64,000 nt of DNA, taken from the NCBI GenBank assembly GCA_000824825.2, contig LM655170.1:187425-251424 (forward strand), written 5' to 3'. Source of the stretch: Mesorhizobium sp. ORS 3324. Its GTDB lineage: Bacteria; Pseudomonadota; Alphaproteobacteria; Rhizobiales; Rhizobiaceae. The notes under the pieces are model-generated. The model made no database searches. It saw only the letters and a program-made list of their open reading frames with translations, and had not been told where the DNA came from. Shown one piece after another: positions 52,002 through 60,597 of this stretch (positions are counted from its first letter, which is position 1; each line of letters begins with the position of its first letter). Position numbers and translations under genes: made by a program.

Positions 52002-53390
52002 ATGACCGAGACGGTCAAACTCAAATCCCCCATCGACGGCTCGATCTATGCCGAGCGGCCGGTCGCGAGCGACCAGGCGATCAACGCCGCGGTCGAGCGC
52101 GCCAAGGCGGCGCAGGAGAAGTGGGCCGAGACGCCGATCGTCGAGCGCGGCAAATACATGCTGGCGATGCTGGAAGCGCTGGTCGGCATGAGTGAGGAGA
52201 TCGTGCCGGAGATCGCTTGGCAGATGGGGCGGCCGGTGCGCTATGGCGGCGAGTTCGGCGGCGTCAAGGAACGCACCAGCTACATGGTCGAGATCGCCGA
52301 AGCTGCGCTCAAACCCGTCATGGCCTCCAATCCGAAGGACGGATTCCGCCGCTATGTGAAGAAGGTGCCGCTCGGTGTCGTCCTGGTGATCGCGCCGTGG
52401 AACTATCCCTATCTCACGGCGGTCAACACGATCGTGCCGGCGCTGATGGCCGGAAGCGCCGTCATCCTCAAGCATGCGGCACAGACGCTGCTGGTCGGCG
52501 AGCGCTTCCAGCAGGCCTTCGACAAGGCGGGCCTGCCTAAAGGCCTGTTCCAGAACCTGGTCATGAACCACGCCCAGACCGAGAGGCTGCTGGGCTCGGG
52601 CAAGATCGACCATGTCAATTTCACCGGCTCGGTCGCCGGCGGCCGCGCCATCGAGAAAGCCGCGGCAGGCACCTTCATGACGCTCGGGCTCGAGCTCGGC
52701 GGCAAGGACCCCGCCTATGTGCTGCCCGACGCCAAGATGGACCATGCGGTCGCCAACCTCGTCGACGGCGCCTTCTACAATTCCGGCCAATGCTGCTGCG
52801 GCATCGAGCGGGTCTATGTGCATGAGAAGGTCTATGACGAGTTCGTCGAGGGCTTCATCGCAGAGACCAAGAACTATGTCGTCGGCAATCCTCTGGAGCA
52901 GGCGACCACCATGGGGCCGATGGCGCAGGCGCGCTTCGCCGACCTGATCCGCGAGCAGAAGGCCGAGGCGCTGCGCAAGGGCGCCACCGCGCACATCAAC
53001 ATGAAGGTCGAGAACGACAGAGCCGGCTCGCCCTATCTGGCGCCGGAGGTGCTGACCGGTGTCGACCACCAGATGAGCGTCATGCGCGAGGAAAGTTTTG
53101 GGCCGATCGTCGGCATCATGAAGGTACGCAACGACGAGGAGGCGATCTCGCTGGTGAATGACAGCCCCTACGGGCTGACGGCCTCGATCTGGACGCGCGA
53201 CACCGAGCATGCGATCGCCATCGGCGACCGTGTCGAAACCGGCACCGTGTTCATGAACCGTTGCGACTATCTCGACCCGGCGCTGGTCTGGACCGGCGTC
53301 AAGGACACCGGCAAGGGCGCGTCGCTGTCGGCGATCGGCTACGACAACCTGACCCGGCCGAAATCATACCACCTGCGTGAAGCGATCTGA
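52002..53390 (+). CDS. Aldehyde dehydrogenase family protein
   Basis: NAD(P)-dependent aldehyde dehydrogenase of 462 residues. Cofactor-site motifs are VLVIAPWNYPYLTAVNTIVP and VNFTGSVAGGRAIEKAAAG; the catalytic Glu lies in LELGGKDPAYVL and the catalytic Cys in FYNSGQCCCGIERVYV. ATG at 52002 directly follows GAGGAAGAA. In the pathway proposed here it would oxidise a gamma-glutamylated aminoaldehyde. The iron alcohol dehydrogenase gene starts 18 bp later, which suggests consecutive steps. Confidence 0.94.
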   Translation: MTETVKLKSPIDGSIYAERPVASDQAINAAVERAKAAQEKWAETPIVERGKYMLAMLEALVGMSEEIVPEIAWQMGRPVRYGGEFGGVKERTSYMVEIAEAALKPVMASNPKDGFRRYVKKVPLGVVLVIAPWNYPYLTAVNTIVPALMAGSAVILKHAAQTLLVGERFQQAFDKAGLPKGLFQNLVMNHAQTERLLGSGKIDHVNFTGSVAGGRAIEKAAAGTFMTLGLELGGKDPAYVLPDAKMDHAVANLVDGAFYNSGQCCCGIERVYVHEKVYDEFVEGFIAETKNYVVGNPLEQATTMGPMAQARFADLIREQKAEALRKGATAHINMKVENDRAGSPYLAPEVLTGVDHQMSVMREESFGPIVGIMKVRNDEEAISLVNDSPYGLTASIWTRDTEHAIAIGDRVETGTVFMNRCDYLDPALVWTGVKDTGKGASLSAIGYDNLTRPKSYHLREAI

Positions 53391-53408
53391 TTTTTCGAAA
53401 GACAATCC

Positions 53409-54581
53409 ATGTCCAAGCTCGTCTCCAAATGGAACTATCCCACTACCGTCCGCTTCGGCGCCGGGCGCATCAAGGAGCTGCCGGATGCGCTGGCCGCGGC
53501 CGGTATCAAGCGGCCGCTGTTCGTCACCGATCCGGGGCTAGCGAAGCTGCCGGTCGTCGCCTCGACGCTGAAGATCGTCGATGACGCCAAGGTCCCCTAT
53601 GGCGTGTTTTCCGAGGTGAAGCCGAACCCGGTGGAATCCAACCTCGCTGCCGGCATCGCCGTGTTCAAGAAGGGCAAGCATGACGGCGTCATCGCCTTCG
53701 GCGGCGGTTCGGCGCTCGACCTCGGAAAGCTGATCGCCTTCCAGGCCGGGCAGACGCGTCCGGTTTGGGATTTCGAGGATATCGGCGACTGGTGGACCAG
53801 AGCCAATTCGGACGCGATCGCGCCGATCGTCGCGGTGCCGACGACGGCCGGCACCGGCTCCGAGGTCGGCCGCGCAGGCGTCATCACCAACGAGGAGACC
53901 CACACCAAGAAGGTCATCTTCCATCCGAAGCTTCTGCCGGCGATCGTCATCGCCGACCCGGAGCTGTCGGTCGGCATGCCGCCCTTCATCACCGCCGGCA
54001 CCGGCATGGACGCGCTTGCCCACTGCCTCGAAGCCTATTGCGCGCCTGGCTATCATCCGATGGCCGACGGCATCGCCGTGGAAGGCATCCGGCTGGTGCT
54101 CGAGAACCTGCCCAAGGCCTTCGCCAACGGCAAGGATCTGGTCGCCCGCGCGAATATGATGAGCGCGGCCGCGATGGGCGCCGCCGCCTTCCAGAAGGGG
54201 TTGGGGGCCATCCACTCGCTGTCGCATCCGATCGGCGCGCTCTACGACACCCATCACGGCATGACCAATGCGGTGTTCATGCCCTATGTGCTGGCCTTCA
54301 ACCGCGGGGCGATCGAGGACCGCATTGCGAGGCTCGCCGCCTATTGCGGCATCAAGGGCGGCTTCGACGGCTTCGCCAAGGCGGTCATCAAGCTGCGCAA
54401 GGAACTCAAGGTGCCGCATGCGCTGCCCGGCCTGATCAAGGGTCTCGACATGGACAAGAAGCGCAAGGCGCTGATCGCCGACATGGCGGTGGTCGACCCG
54501 ACCGCCGGCGGCAACCCGGTCAAGCTCACCAAGAAGGGGGCGCTGACGCTGCTCGAGAACGCCATCGCCGGCTCGGTATGA
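53409..54581 (+). CDS. Iron-containing alcohol dehydrogenase
   Basis: A 390-residue type III alcohol dehydrogenase. The nucleotide site is GGGSALDLGKLIAF, with VPTTAGTGSEVGRAGVI following. The metal-binding part is TGMDALAHCLEAYCAPGYHP, and HSLSHPIGALYDTHHGMTNA carries the further histidines. It interconverts an alcohol and an aldehyde with NAD(P). Directly after an aldehyde dehydrogenase gene, it may make the aldehyde from a hydroxyl-bearing gamma-glutamyl amide. It ends the operon, with 246 bp before the ABC transporter genes. Confidence 0.93.
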   Translation: MSKLVSKWNYPTTVRFGAGRIKELPDALAAAGIKRPLFVTDPGLAKLPVVASTLKIVDDAKVPYGVFSEVKPNPVESNLAAGIAVFKKGKHDGVIAFGGGSALDLGKLIAFQAGQTRPVWDFEDIGDWWTRANSDAIAPIVAVPTTAGTGSEVGRAGVITNEETHTKKVIFHPKLLPAIVIADPELSVGMPPFITAGTGMDALAHCLEAYCAPGYHPMADGIAVEGIRLVLENLPKAFANGKDLVARANMMSAAAMGAAAFQKGLGAIHSLSHPIGALYDTHHGMTNAVFMPYVLAFNRGAIEDRIARLAAYCGIKGGFDGFAKAVIKLRKELKVPHALPGLIKGLDMDKKRKALIADMAVVDPTAGGNPVKLTKKGALTLLENAIAGSV

Positions 54582-54827
54582 GAGCCGGCTTCGAATGTCG
54601 AAAAGTTGAAGAGGGCAACTGCTGGGAGAACGGGAGGAGGGGCGAGAAGCAAGGCGACTAACCATTAGCCGGAAAATTAAGTGCGGGCTAATTGCTACAG
54701 TCCGTTAAAAAGAGTTAACTTTTTGTGCCGCGGGGCTCGGGTTTCAAAAAGCCTTCATCTGGCTGTCACACGAAAACGATACCCGCATCGCAGGCGCCCA
54801 GCGGCGCCAGTTCAACGGAGAGAACAC

Positions 54828-55934
54828 ATGTTCAAGTTCACGGGGAAAGTGCTTTCCCTCTCGGCCGCGGCGCTGTTTGCGTCGACGGTGATTTCGTCCG
54901 CGGCTTCGCTGGATGATCTCGCCAAGGCGGCGAAGGCGGAGGGCGAACTCACGGTCATCGCGCTGCCGCATGACTGGTGCGGCTACGGCGCCGTCATCGA
55001 CGGCTTCAAGGCCAAGTATCCGGAGATCAAGATCAACGAGCTCAACCCTGACGCCGGCTCGGGCGACGAGGTCGAGGCGATCAAGGCCAACAAGGACAAC
55101 AAAGGCCCGCAGGCGCCCGACGTGATCGACGTCGGCCTGTCGTTCGGACCGTCCGCCAAGAAGGACGGCCTGATCCAGGCTTACAAGGTGTCGACCTGGG
55201 ATTCGATCCCGGACAGCGCCAAGGACGCAGACGGCTACTGGACCGGCGACTATTACGGCGTGCTGTCCTTCCTGGTGAACAAGGATCTCGTCAAGTCAGC
55301 GCCGGCCGACTGGGCCGACCTTTTGAAGTCGGACTATGCCAACACCGTCGCGCTCGCCGGTGATCCGCGCGCCTCGAACCAGGCCATCCAGGCGGTCTAC
55401 GCCGCCGGCCTTTCCGGCGGCGCTGCCGCCGGCGAAGCTGCCGGCACCGCCGGCCTCGACTTCTTCAAGAAGCTCAACGCCGCCGGCAATTTCGTGCCGG
55501 TCATCGGCAAGCCGGCGACGCTGGCCCAGGGCCAGACCCCAATCCTGGTCACCTGGGACTATAACGCGCTCGCCGGCCGCGACACGCTGAAGGGCAACCC
55601 GCCGGTCGACGTCGTGGTGCCGAAGACGGGCGTCGTCGCGGGCGTCTACGTGCAGGCGATCAGCGCCTTCGCGCCGCATCCGAATGCCGCCAAGCTCTGG
55701 CTCGAGTACCTCTACTCCGACGAGGGCCAGATCGGCTGGCTGAAGGGCTATTGCCACCCGATCCGCTTCAGCGACCTCTCAAAGAACGGCAAGCTGCCGG
55801 CCGACGTGATGGCCAAGCTGCCGCCGGCCGAAGCCTACGCATCGGCCGTCTTCCCGACGCTCGACGAGCAGGGCAAGGCCAAGGAAGCGATCACCAAGAA
55901 CTGGGACGCCGTTGTCGGCGCCAACGTGAAGTAA
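54828..55934 (+). CDS. ABC transporter substrate-binding protein (PotD/family 1-like)
   Basis: Periplasmic binding protein of 368 residues with a signal peptide (cleavage after VISSAAS, about residue 24). The mature protein starts LDDLAKAAKAEGELTVIALP and has DVGLSFGPSAKKDGLI, YYGVLSFLVNKDLV and PHPNAAKLWLEYLYSDEGQ, typical of iron/polyamine/thiamine-type family 1 proteins. ACGGAGAG before the ATG supports the start. The ligand is unknown; the adjacent catabolic operon favours an amine or its conjugate. A GC-rich hairpin follows the stop. Confidence 0.9.
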   Translation: MFKFTGKVLSLSAAALFASTVISSAASLDDLAKAAKAEGELTVIALPHDWCGYGAVIDGFKAKYPEIKINELNPDAGSGDEVEAIKANKDNKGPQAPDVIDVGLSFGPSAKKDGLIQAYKVSTWDSIPDSAKDADGYWTGDYYGVLSFLVNKDLVKSAPADWADLLKSDYANTVALAGDPRASNQAIQAVYAAGLSGGAAAGEAAGTAGLDFFKKLNAAGNFVPVIGKPATLAQGQTPILVTWDYNALAGRDTLKGNPPVDVVVPKTGVVAGVYVQAISAFAPHPNAAKLWLEYLYSDEGQIGWLKGYCHPIRFSDLSKNGKLPADVMAKLPPAEAYASAVFPTLDEQGKAKEAITKNWDAVVGANVK

Positions 55935-55945
55935 GTTGTAGAATG

Positions 55946-55972
55946 TCCGGGCGGCCCCGAGGGCCGCCCGGA
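55946..55972 (+). other. Intra-operon mRNA hairpin after the binding-protein gene
   Basis: TCCGGGCGGCCC pairs perfectly with GGGCCGCCCGGA around a three-base loop, 12 bp after the stop codon. No T run follows, so it is probably not a terminator. Hairpins in this position often protect the binding-protein part of the transcript, giving more binding protein than permease. Confidence 0.75.
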
Positions 55973-55997
55973 GCCCCTCGAAGACGGTAGCCGGCGC

Positions 55998-56912
55998 ATG
56001 ACCGATCTCTCGCTCTCCAACAAGGCTATTGCGGGGAAGACCGCGCCGCCCAGCGAGGCGCGCGCCTTGCGGCTGCCGACACAATGGATCGGCGTTGCGC
56101 CCTTCTTCATCTTCGCCGTCATGTTCCTGATCCTGCCCACGCTCTACCTGATGCTGGGCGCGTTCCAGAACGAGGCTGGCGAGTTCACGCTTGAAAACAT
56201 CGCCGCTCTGTCGGAGCCGAACATCGTTGCCGCCTACTGGATCTCGATCAAGGTCAGCCTGGCCTCGGCGCTGATCGGAGCTTTTGCCGGCTTGGCAATA
56301 GCCATCGCCATCGTGCGCGGCGGCCTGCCCGATTGGATACGTTCAGCGACGCTCACCTTTTCCGGCGTCGCTTCCAATTTCGCCGGTGTTCCACTGGCCT
56401 TCGCCTTCCTCGCCACCCTTGGTCGGCTCGGCCTTGCGACCGTGCTGCTGAACACGCTTTTCGGCCTCAACATCTATGCGCACGGCTTCAACATCCTGTC
56501 GTTCTGGGGCCTGACGCTGACCTATGTCTATTTCCAGATCCCGCTGATGGTGGTGATCATCGTGCCGGCGATCGACGGACTGAAGAAGGAATGGGGCGAG
56601 GCCGCCGCGACGCTCGGCGCGACCACGGCGCAATACTGGCGCATGGTGGTCATTCCGGTGATCTGGCCGAGCTTTCTCGGCACCGTCATCCTGCTCTTCG
56701 CCAATGCCTTCGGCGCCATCGCCACAGCCTACGCGCTGACCGGCTCGTCGCTCAACATCGTGCCCATCCTGCTCTACGCGCAAATCCGCGGCGACGTGCT
56801 GCACAACGCGCATCTCGGCTATGCGATCGCCTTCGGCATGATCGTCATCACCGGCCTCGCCAATGTCTTCTACATCTGGTTCCGGACACGCTCGGAAAGG
56901 TGGCTGAAATGA
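55998..56912 (+). CDS. ABC transporter permease (PotB-like)
   Basis: A 304-residue inner-membrane subunit with six core helices plus an N-terminal one (IGVAPFFIFAVMFLILPTLYLM). The ATPase-contacting EAA loop is EWGEAAATLGATTAQYWRMVVIPVIWPS. The family is BPD_transp_1 of the spermidine/putrescine, thiamine and iron type. The stop overlaps the ATG of the second permease gene (ATGA). Confidence 0.92.
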   Translation: MTDLSLSNKAIAGKTAPPSEARALRLPTQWIGVAPFFIFAVMFLILPTLYLMLGAFQNEAGEFTLENIAALSEPNIVAAYWISIKVSLASALIGAFAGLAIAIAIVRGGLPDWIRSATLTFSGVASNFAGVPLAFAFLATLGRLGLATVLLNTLFGLNIYAHGFNILSFWGLTLTYVYFQIPLMVVIIVPAIDGLKKEWGEAAATLGATTAQYWRMVVIPVIWPSFLGTVILLFANAFGAIATAYALTGSSLNIVPILLYAQIRGDVLHNAHLGYAIAFGMIVITGLANVFYIWFRTRSERWLK

Positions 56913-57700
56913 AGACCGGACGCTTCTGGGCCTGGGTCGTCTTCGTCCTCGGCGCGGCCTATTTCTTCATCCCGCTGATCGCGACAGTGGAATTCTCCAT
57001 GCGCATGCGGCGCGGCGCCTATTCGTTCGACGCCTACCAGATCGTGCTGGGCGATGCGCGCTTCCAGGCGACCTTCATGTATTCGGTATTCGCGGCAATC
57101 TTCACCATCATCCTGGGGATACTCATCGTGGTGCCGGCGGCTTACTGGATCCGGCTCAGGCTGCCGCAGCTCAGGCCGATCGTCGAGTTCATCACGCTGC
57201 TGCCCCTGGTCATCCCGGCCATCGTCATCGTCTTCGGCTATATAAGGATGTACGGCTCAAATTCGCCGCTGCCGTTCCTGGCGAACGACACCGCCACCAA
57301 CGCGCTCCTGGTCATCGGCTATGCGACGCTATCGCTGCCCTACATGTACCGCGCCGTCGACACCGGGCTGCGCACGATCGACGTGCGCACGCTGACGGAG
57401 GCGGCCCAGATCCTGGGCGCCGGCTGGGGCACGATCATCAGCCGCGTCATCCTGCCCAATGTGCTGATCGCGGTGCTGTCGGGCGCATTCCTCACCTTCG
57501 CCATCGTCATCGGCGAGTTCACCATGGCCAGCCTGCTCAACCGACCGGCCTTCGGCCCGTATCTGCAGAATATCGGCGCCAACCGCGCCTATGAGCCGGC
57601 GGCGCTTGCCATCATCGCCTTCGCCATCACCTGGGGCTGCATGTCGCTGATTCAGATACTCTCCCGCTTCGCGCCGAAGTCGGCAAACCGCCCGAATTGA
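56909..57700 (+). CDS. ABC transporter permease (PotC-like)
   Basis: Second membrane subunit, 263 residues, six helices. The EAA loop reads LTEAAQILGAGWGTIISRVILPNV. The first helix (FWAWVVFVLGAAYFFIPLI) begins within ten residues of the start. It is translationally coupled to the first permease, and the ATPase gene begins 27 bp later. Confidence 0.92.
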   Translation: MKTGRFWAWVVFVLGAAYFFIPLIATVEFSMRMRRGAYSFDAYQIVLGDARFQATFMYSVFAAIFTIILGILIVVPAAYWIRLRLPQLRPIVEFITLLPLVIPAIVIVFGYIRMYGSNSPLPFLANDTATNALLVIGYATLSLPYMYRAVDTGLRTIDVRTLTEAAQILGAGWGTIISRVILPNVLIAVLSGAFLTFAIVIGEFTMASLLNRPAFGPYLQNIGANRAYEPAALAIIAFAITWGCMSLIQILSRFAPKSANRPN

Positions 57701-57727
57701 GAAAATTACCGACCGAAAGATAAAGCC

Positions 57728-58792
57728 ATGGCCGAGCCGTTCCTCTCCATCCAGCACGTGCGAAAGTCCTTCGGCGCCACCACCGTGGTCGAGGATTTCA
57801 ACCTCGATGTCGAGCCCGGCGAGTTCGTCTCCTTCCTTGGGCCGTCGGGCTGCGGCAAGACGACGGTGCTGCGCATGGTCGCCGGTTTCGAGGAGCCGTC
57901 GGCCGGCAAGATCGTCGTCGGCGGCAAGGACATCACCAGGCTGAAGCCCAACCAGCGCAATGTCGGCATGGTGTTCCAGGCCTATGCGCTGTTCCCGAAC
58001 CTGACGGTGGCGCAGAACATTGCCTTCGGCCTGAAAGTTGCCGGCATGCCTAAGGCCGACGCCGACAGGCGCGTTGCCGAGATGCTCGACATCATCAAGC
58101 TGCCGCAGATGGGCGACCGCTACCCATACCAGCTTTCCGGCGGCCAGCAGCAACGCATCGCGCTGGCGCGCGCCATCGCGCCAAAGCCGAAGCTGCTCTT
58201 GCTCGACGAGCCGCTGTCGGCGCTCGACGCCAAAGTGCGCATCTCGCTGCGCGAGGAAATCCGTTCGATCCAGAAGAAGCTCGGCATCACCACCATCTTC
58301 GTCACGCACGACCAGGAAGAGGCGCTGTCGATCTCCGACCGCATCGCCGTCATGTATGGCGGCAAGGCCGAGCAGGTCGGCACGCCGTTCGAGATTTACA
58401 ACCGGCCGGCGACCAAGTTCGTCGCCAATTTCGTCGGCACTCTCAACGTGCTGGAAGGCAAGGTCACCGACGCCGCCTCGGGCAAGGTGCAGGTCAACAC
58501 GCAGGAAGTCTCGCTGAAGGGCAGGCTCAACGGCTCAAGGTCCGGCGACACGCTGTCGCTGGCGCTGCGGCCGGAAGCGATCTCGCTCGGACGCCAGCCC
58601 GGCCACGACACCAGCCTTTCGGGCGAGATCGCCGAAGTGCATTTCCTCGGCTCGGTCATCCGGGTGCGCGTCGGCATCGGCGGTAACACGGTGTCGCTCG
58701 ACACCTTCAACAACTCCGCGACGCCGCCGCCCGTCGTCGGCCAGAAGGCAGATATCTCCTTCTCGTCGGGCGACATGCTGGTGCTGCATTAG
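57728..58792 (+). CDS. ABC transporter ATP-binding protein (PotA-like)
   Basis: A 354-residue ATPase. Walker A GPSGCGKTT, Q-loop VFQAYALFPNLTV, signature LSGGQQQRIALARAI, Walker B LLLLDEPLSALD and switch His in VTHDQEEA are complete. A TOBE-type domain fills the C-terminal third (about 275-354). This layout is that of PotA/FbpC-type importers of polyamines, amines and iron. A heptamer-repeat hairpin that may end the transcript starts 7 bp after the stop. Confidence 0.94.
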   Translation: MAEPFLSIQHVRKSFGATTVVEDFNLDVEPGEFVSFLGPSGCGKTTVLRMVAGFEEPSAGKIVVGGKDITRLKPNQRNVGMVFQAYALFPNLTVAQNIAFGLKVAGMPKADADRRVAEMLDIIKLPQMGDRYPYQLSGGQQQRIALARAIAPKPKLLLLDEPLSALDAKVRISLREEIRSIQKKLGITTIFVTHDQEEALSISDRIAVMYGGKAEQVGTPFEIYNRPATKFVANFVGTLNVLEGKVTDAASGKVQVNTQEVSLKGRLNGSRSGDTLSLALRPEAISLGRQPGHDTSLSGEIAEVHFLGSVIRVRVGIGGNTVSLDTFNNSATPPPVVGQKADISFSSGDMLVLH

Positions 58793-58799
58793 GGAAATA

Positions 58800-58898
58800 G
58801 TGAATGGTGAATGGTTAATGGCAATCAGCGAAGAGAGTACTTTACGTGCTCAAAATCTTCTGATGATGACCATTCACCATTCACCATTCACCATTCAC
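58800..58898. repeat. Heptamer-repeat inverted element, copy 2
   Basis: Two GTGAATG units and one GTTAATG (58800-58820) face four inverted CATTCAC units (58871-58898) across a 50-base loop. The arms can form a stem of about 21 bp, and TTTTC follows on the plus strand, so it may terminate the ABC transporter transcript. Same heptamers as the element at 24734-24854. Confidence 0.85.
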
Positions 58899-58939
58899 TT
58901 TTCAGTGCCAAACGCCTGGTTCCATCGCTACGATAAGCC

Positions 58940-60493
58940 ATGGCGCTTTTCGAACTCACCCTTGTCCTGCTTCTCATCGCCGTCGCGCTGACGGCGGTGT
59001 CGCGGCGGCTGGAGGTTCCTTATCCTTCGCTGCTGGCGCTGGCCGGCGCCGGCCTTGCCTTTCTACCTGGCGCGCCGACAATCGAGATCGATCCGGAACT
59101 GGCGCTAGCGCTGTTCATAGCGCCGGTGCTTCTCGATGCGGCCTATGACACTTCGCTGCGCGACCTCAACCGCTACCGGCTGCCGCTGACGCTTCTGGCG
59201 CTCGGTGCCGTCGTCTTCACCACCGTGGTGGTTGCTTTCGTCGGTTGGAAGATGGCCGGCCTGCCGATCGCGGCGGCGATAGCGCTCGGGGCCATCGTCG
59301 CCCCGCCGGACGCGGTGGCGGCAAGCGCCGTGCTCGGGCAGTTCAAGGTGCCGCATCGCGTCACTGCGATCCTGCAGGGCGAAAGCCTGCTCAACGACGC
59401 CACCGCGCTTTTGATCTACCGGATATCGGTTGCGGCGACGATCGGCGCGGTCATGCTGAAGGATGCGGTTCCCGTCGTCCTCTTGTCCACGGTCGGCAGC
59501 GTCGCGGCCGGTTATCTGTTCGGCCGCTGCTCGCTGCTGACGCTGTCGCGCATCGAGGATGCGGCCAGCAGCACGGTGGTGCAGTTCGCCGGAACCTTCG
59601 CCGTCTGGATCATCGCCGACAGAACAGGCCTTTCGGCCATCATCACCATCGTCGTCTATGCCATCACCATCGCGCGCACCGGGCCGCGCCGCATGTCGCC
59701 CCGCAGGCGCGTGAGCGCCTATTCGGTCTGGGAGTCGGCAGTCTTCGTGCTCAACGTGCTGGCTTTCGTCCTCATGGGTCTCCAGGCGCGGCTGATCGTC
59801 AGCCGGCTTGAGGGACAGGGACAGGCCGAGGCGTTCGTCTTTGCCGCGACCGTGCTCGCGGTGGTCATCGTGGCGCGTCTCGCCTGGGTGCTGGGCTGCG
59901 GCGCGATCCTCAGATGGGTTGCGCGCTTTGGCAGCGAGGCCCAGAGGCAGGAAGCGCCGTCGCTGCGCGGCGGCGTGCTGATCGGCTGGTGCGGCATGCG
60001 CGGCCTGGTGACGCTGGTGGCGGCCTTCGCCTTGCCGGCCGGCTTTCCCGGCCGCGATCCGATCGTGCTTGCCGCCTTCGCAGTCGTTCTCGGCACGCTG
60101 GTGCTGCAAGGCATGAGCTTGAAGCCGCTGCTGCGCCTGCTCAATTTCGAACGGGACACGACGGTCGAGATCGAGGTGGCTGAGGCGCGCGTCGCCATCA
60201 TGCAGGCCGCGCTCGACGTCTTGAGCCGCAAGACCTCGGCCGCAGCGGCGGTCGTGCGTGAGCAATACGAAGCGCAGCGCGTCATCGCCAAGAACCCCGA
60301 GGACGCACAGGCCGCGACCGAGTACGACCGGCTGCGCCTCTATGCGATCAAGCGGCAGCGCGACACGCTGGAGGATCTGCGCCGCAGCGGGGCGATCGGC
60401 GACGAGGCCTATCACCGCCTGGAGGAAGAGATCGATTGGGCAGAGCTGGCGGCGTCGCCGGCCGGAAGTTACCAGCCGCTCACCACCTACTAG
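58940..60493 (+). CDS. Na+/H+ antiporter, CPA1 family
   Basis: A 517-residue monovalent cation/proton antiporter with about 11-12 transmembrane helices. The ion-site motifs are ALGAIVAPPDAVAASAVLG and ILQGESLLNDATALLIY with the conserved acidic residues, and GWCGMRGLVTLVAAFALP is the conserved arginine helix. A soluble helical tail of about 110 residues follows (from about 405). It contributes to pH and sodium homeostasis. No regulator is adjacent; the gene is probably a single unit. Confidence 0.92.
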   Translation: MALFELTLVLLLIAVALTAVSRRLEVPYPSLLALAGAGLAFLPGAPTIEIDPELALALFIAPVLLDAAYDTSLRDLNRYRLPLTLLALGAVVFTTVVVAFVGWKMAGLPIAAAIALGAIVAPPDAVAASAVLGQFKVPHRVTAILQGESLLNDATALLIYRISVAATIGAVMLKDAVPVVLLSTVGSVAAGYLFGRCSLLTLSRIEDAASSTVVQFAGTFAVWIIADRTGLSAIITIVVYAITIARTGPRRMSPRRRVSAYSVWESAVFVLNVLAFVLMGLQARLIVSRLEGQGQAEAFVFAATVLAVVIVARLAWVLGCGAILRWVARFGSEAQRQEAPSLRGGVLIGWCGMRGLVTLVAAFALPAGFPGRDPIVLAAFAVVLGTLVLQGMSLKPLLRLLNFERDTTVEIEVAEARVAIMQAALDVLSRKTSAAAAVVREQYEAQRVIAKNPEDAQAATEYDRLRLYAIKRQRDTLEDLRRSGAIGDEAYHRLEEEIDWAELAASPAGSYQPLTTY

Positions 60494-60597
60494 GCTGTAT
60501 TGATATTCTGGTGGACTATTGCGCGCACGGCCGCGGTCCATTGCAACGCCATGGCCGAGGCGCTACTGCCGTGGCCGGATAATCAGCCGGTTAATCG

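Noticed and set aside
50415..53210. Very long open frame on the minus strand (about 930 codons)
   Set aside because: It lies antisense to the ligase and aldehyde dehydrogenase genes, whose motifs are complete. Long antisense frames are common at this GC content, and it has no recognisable domain.
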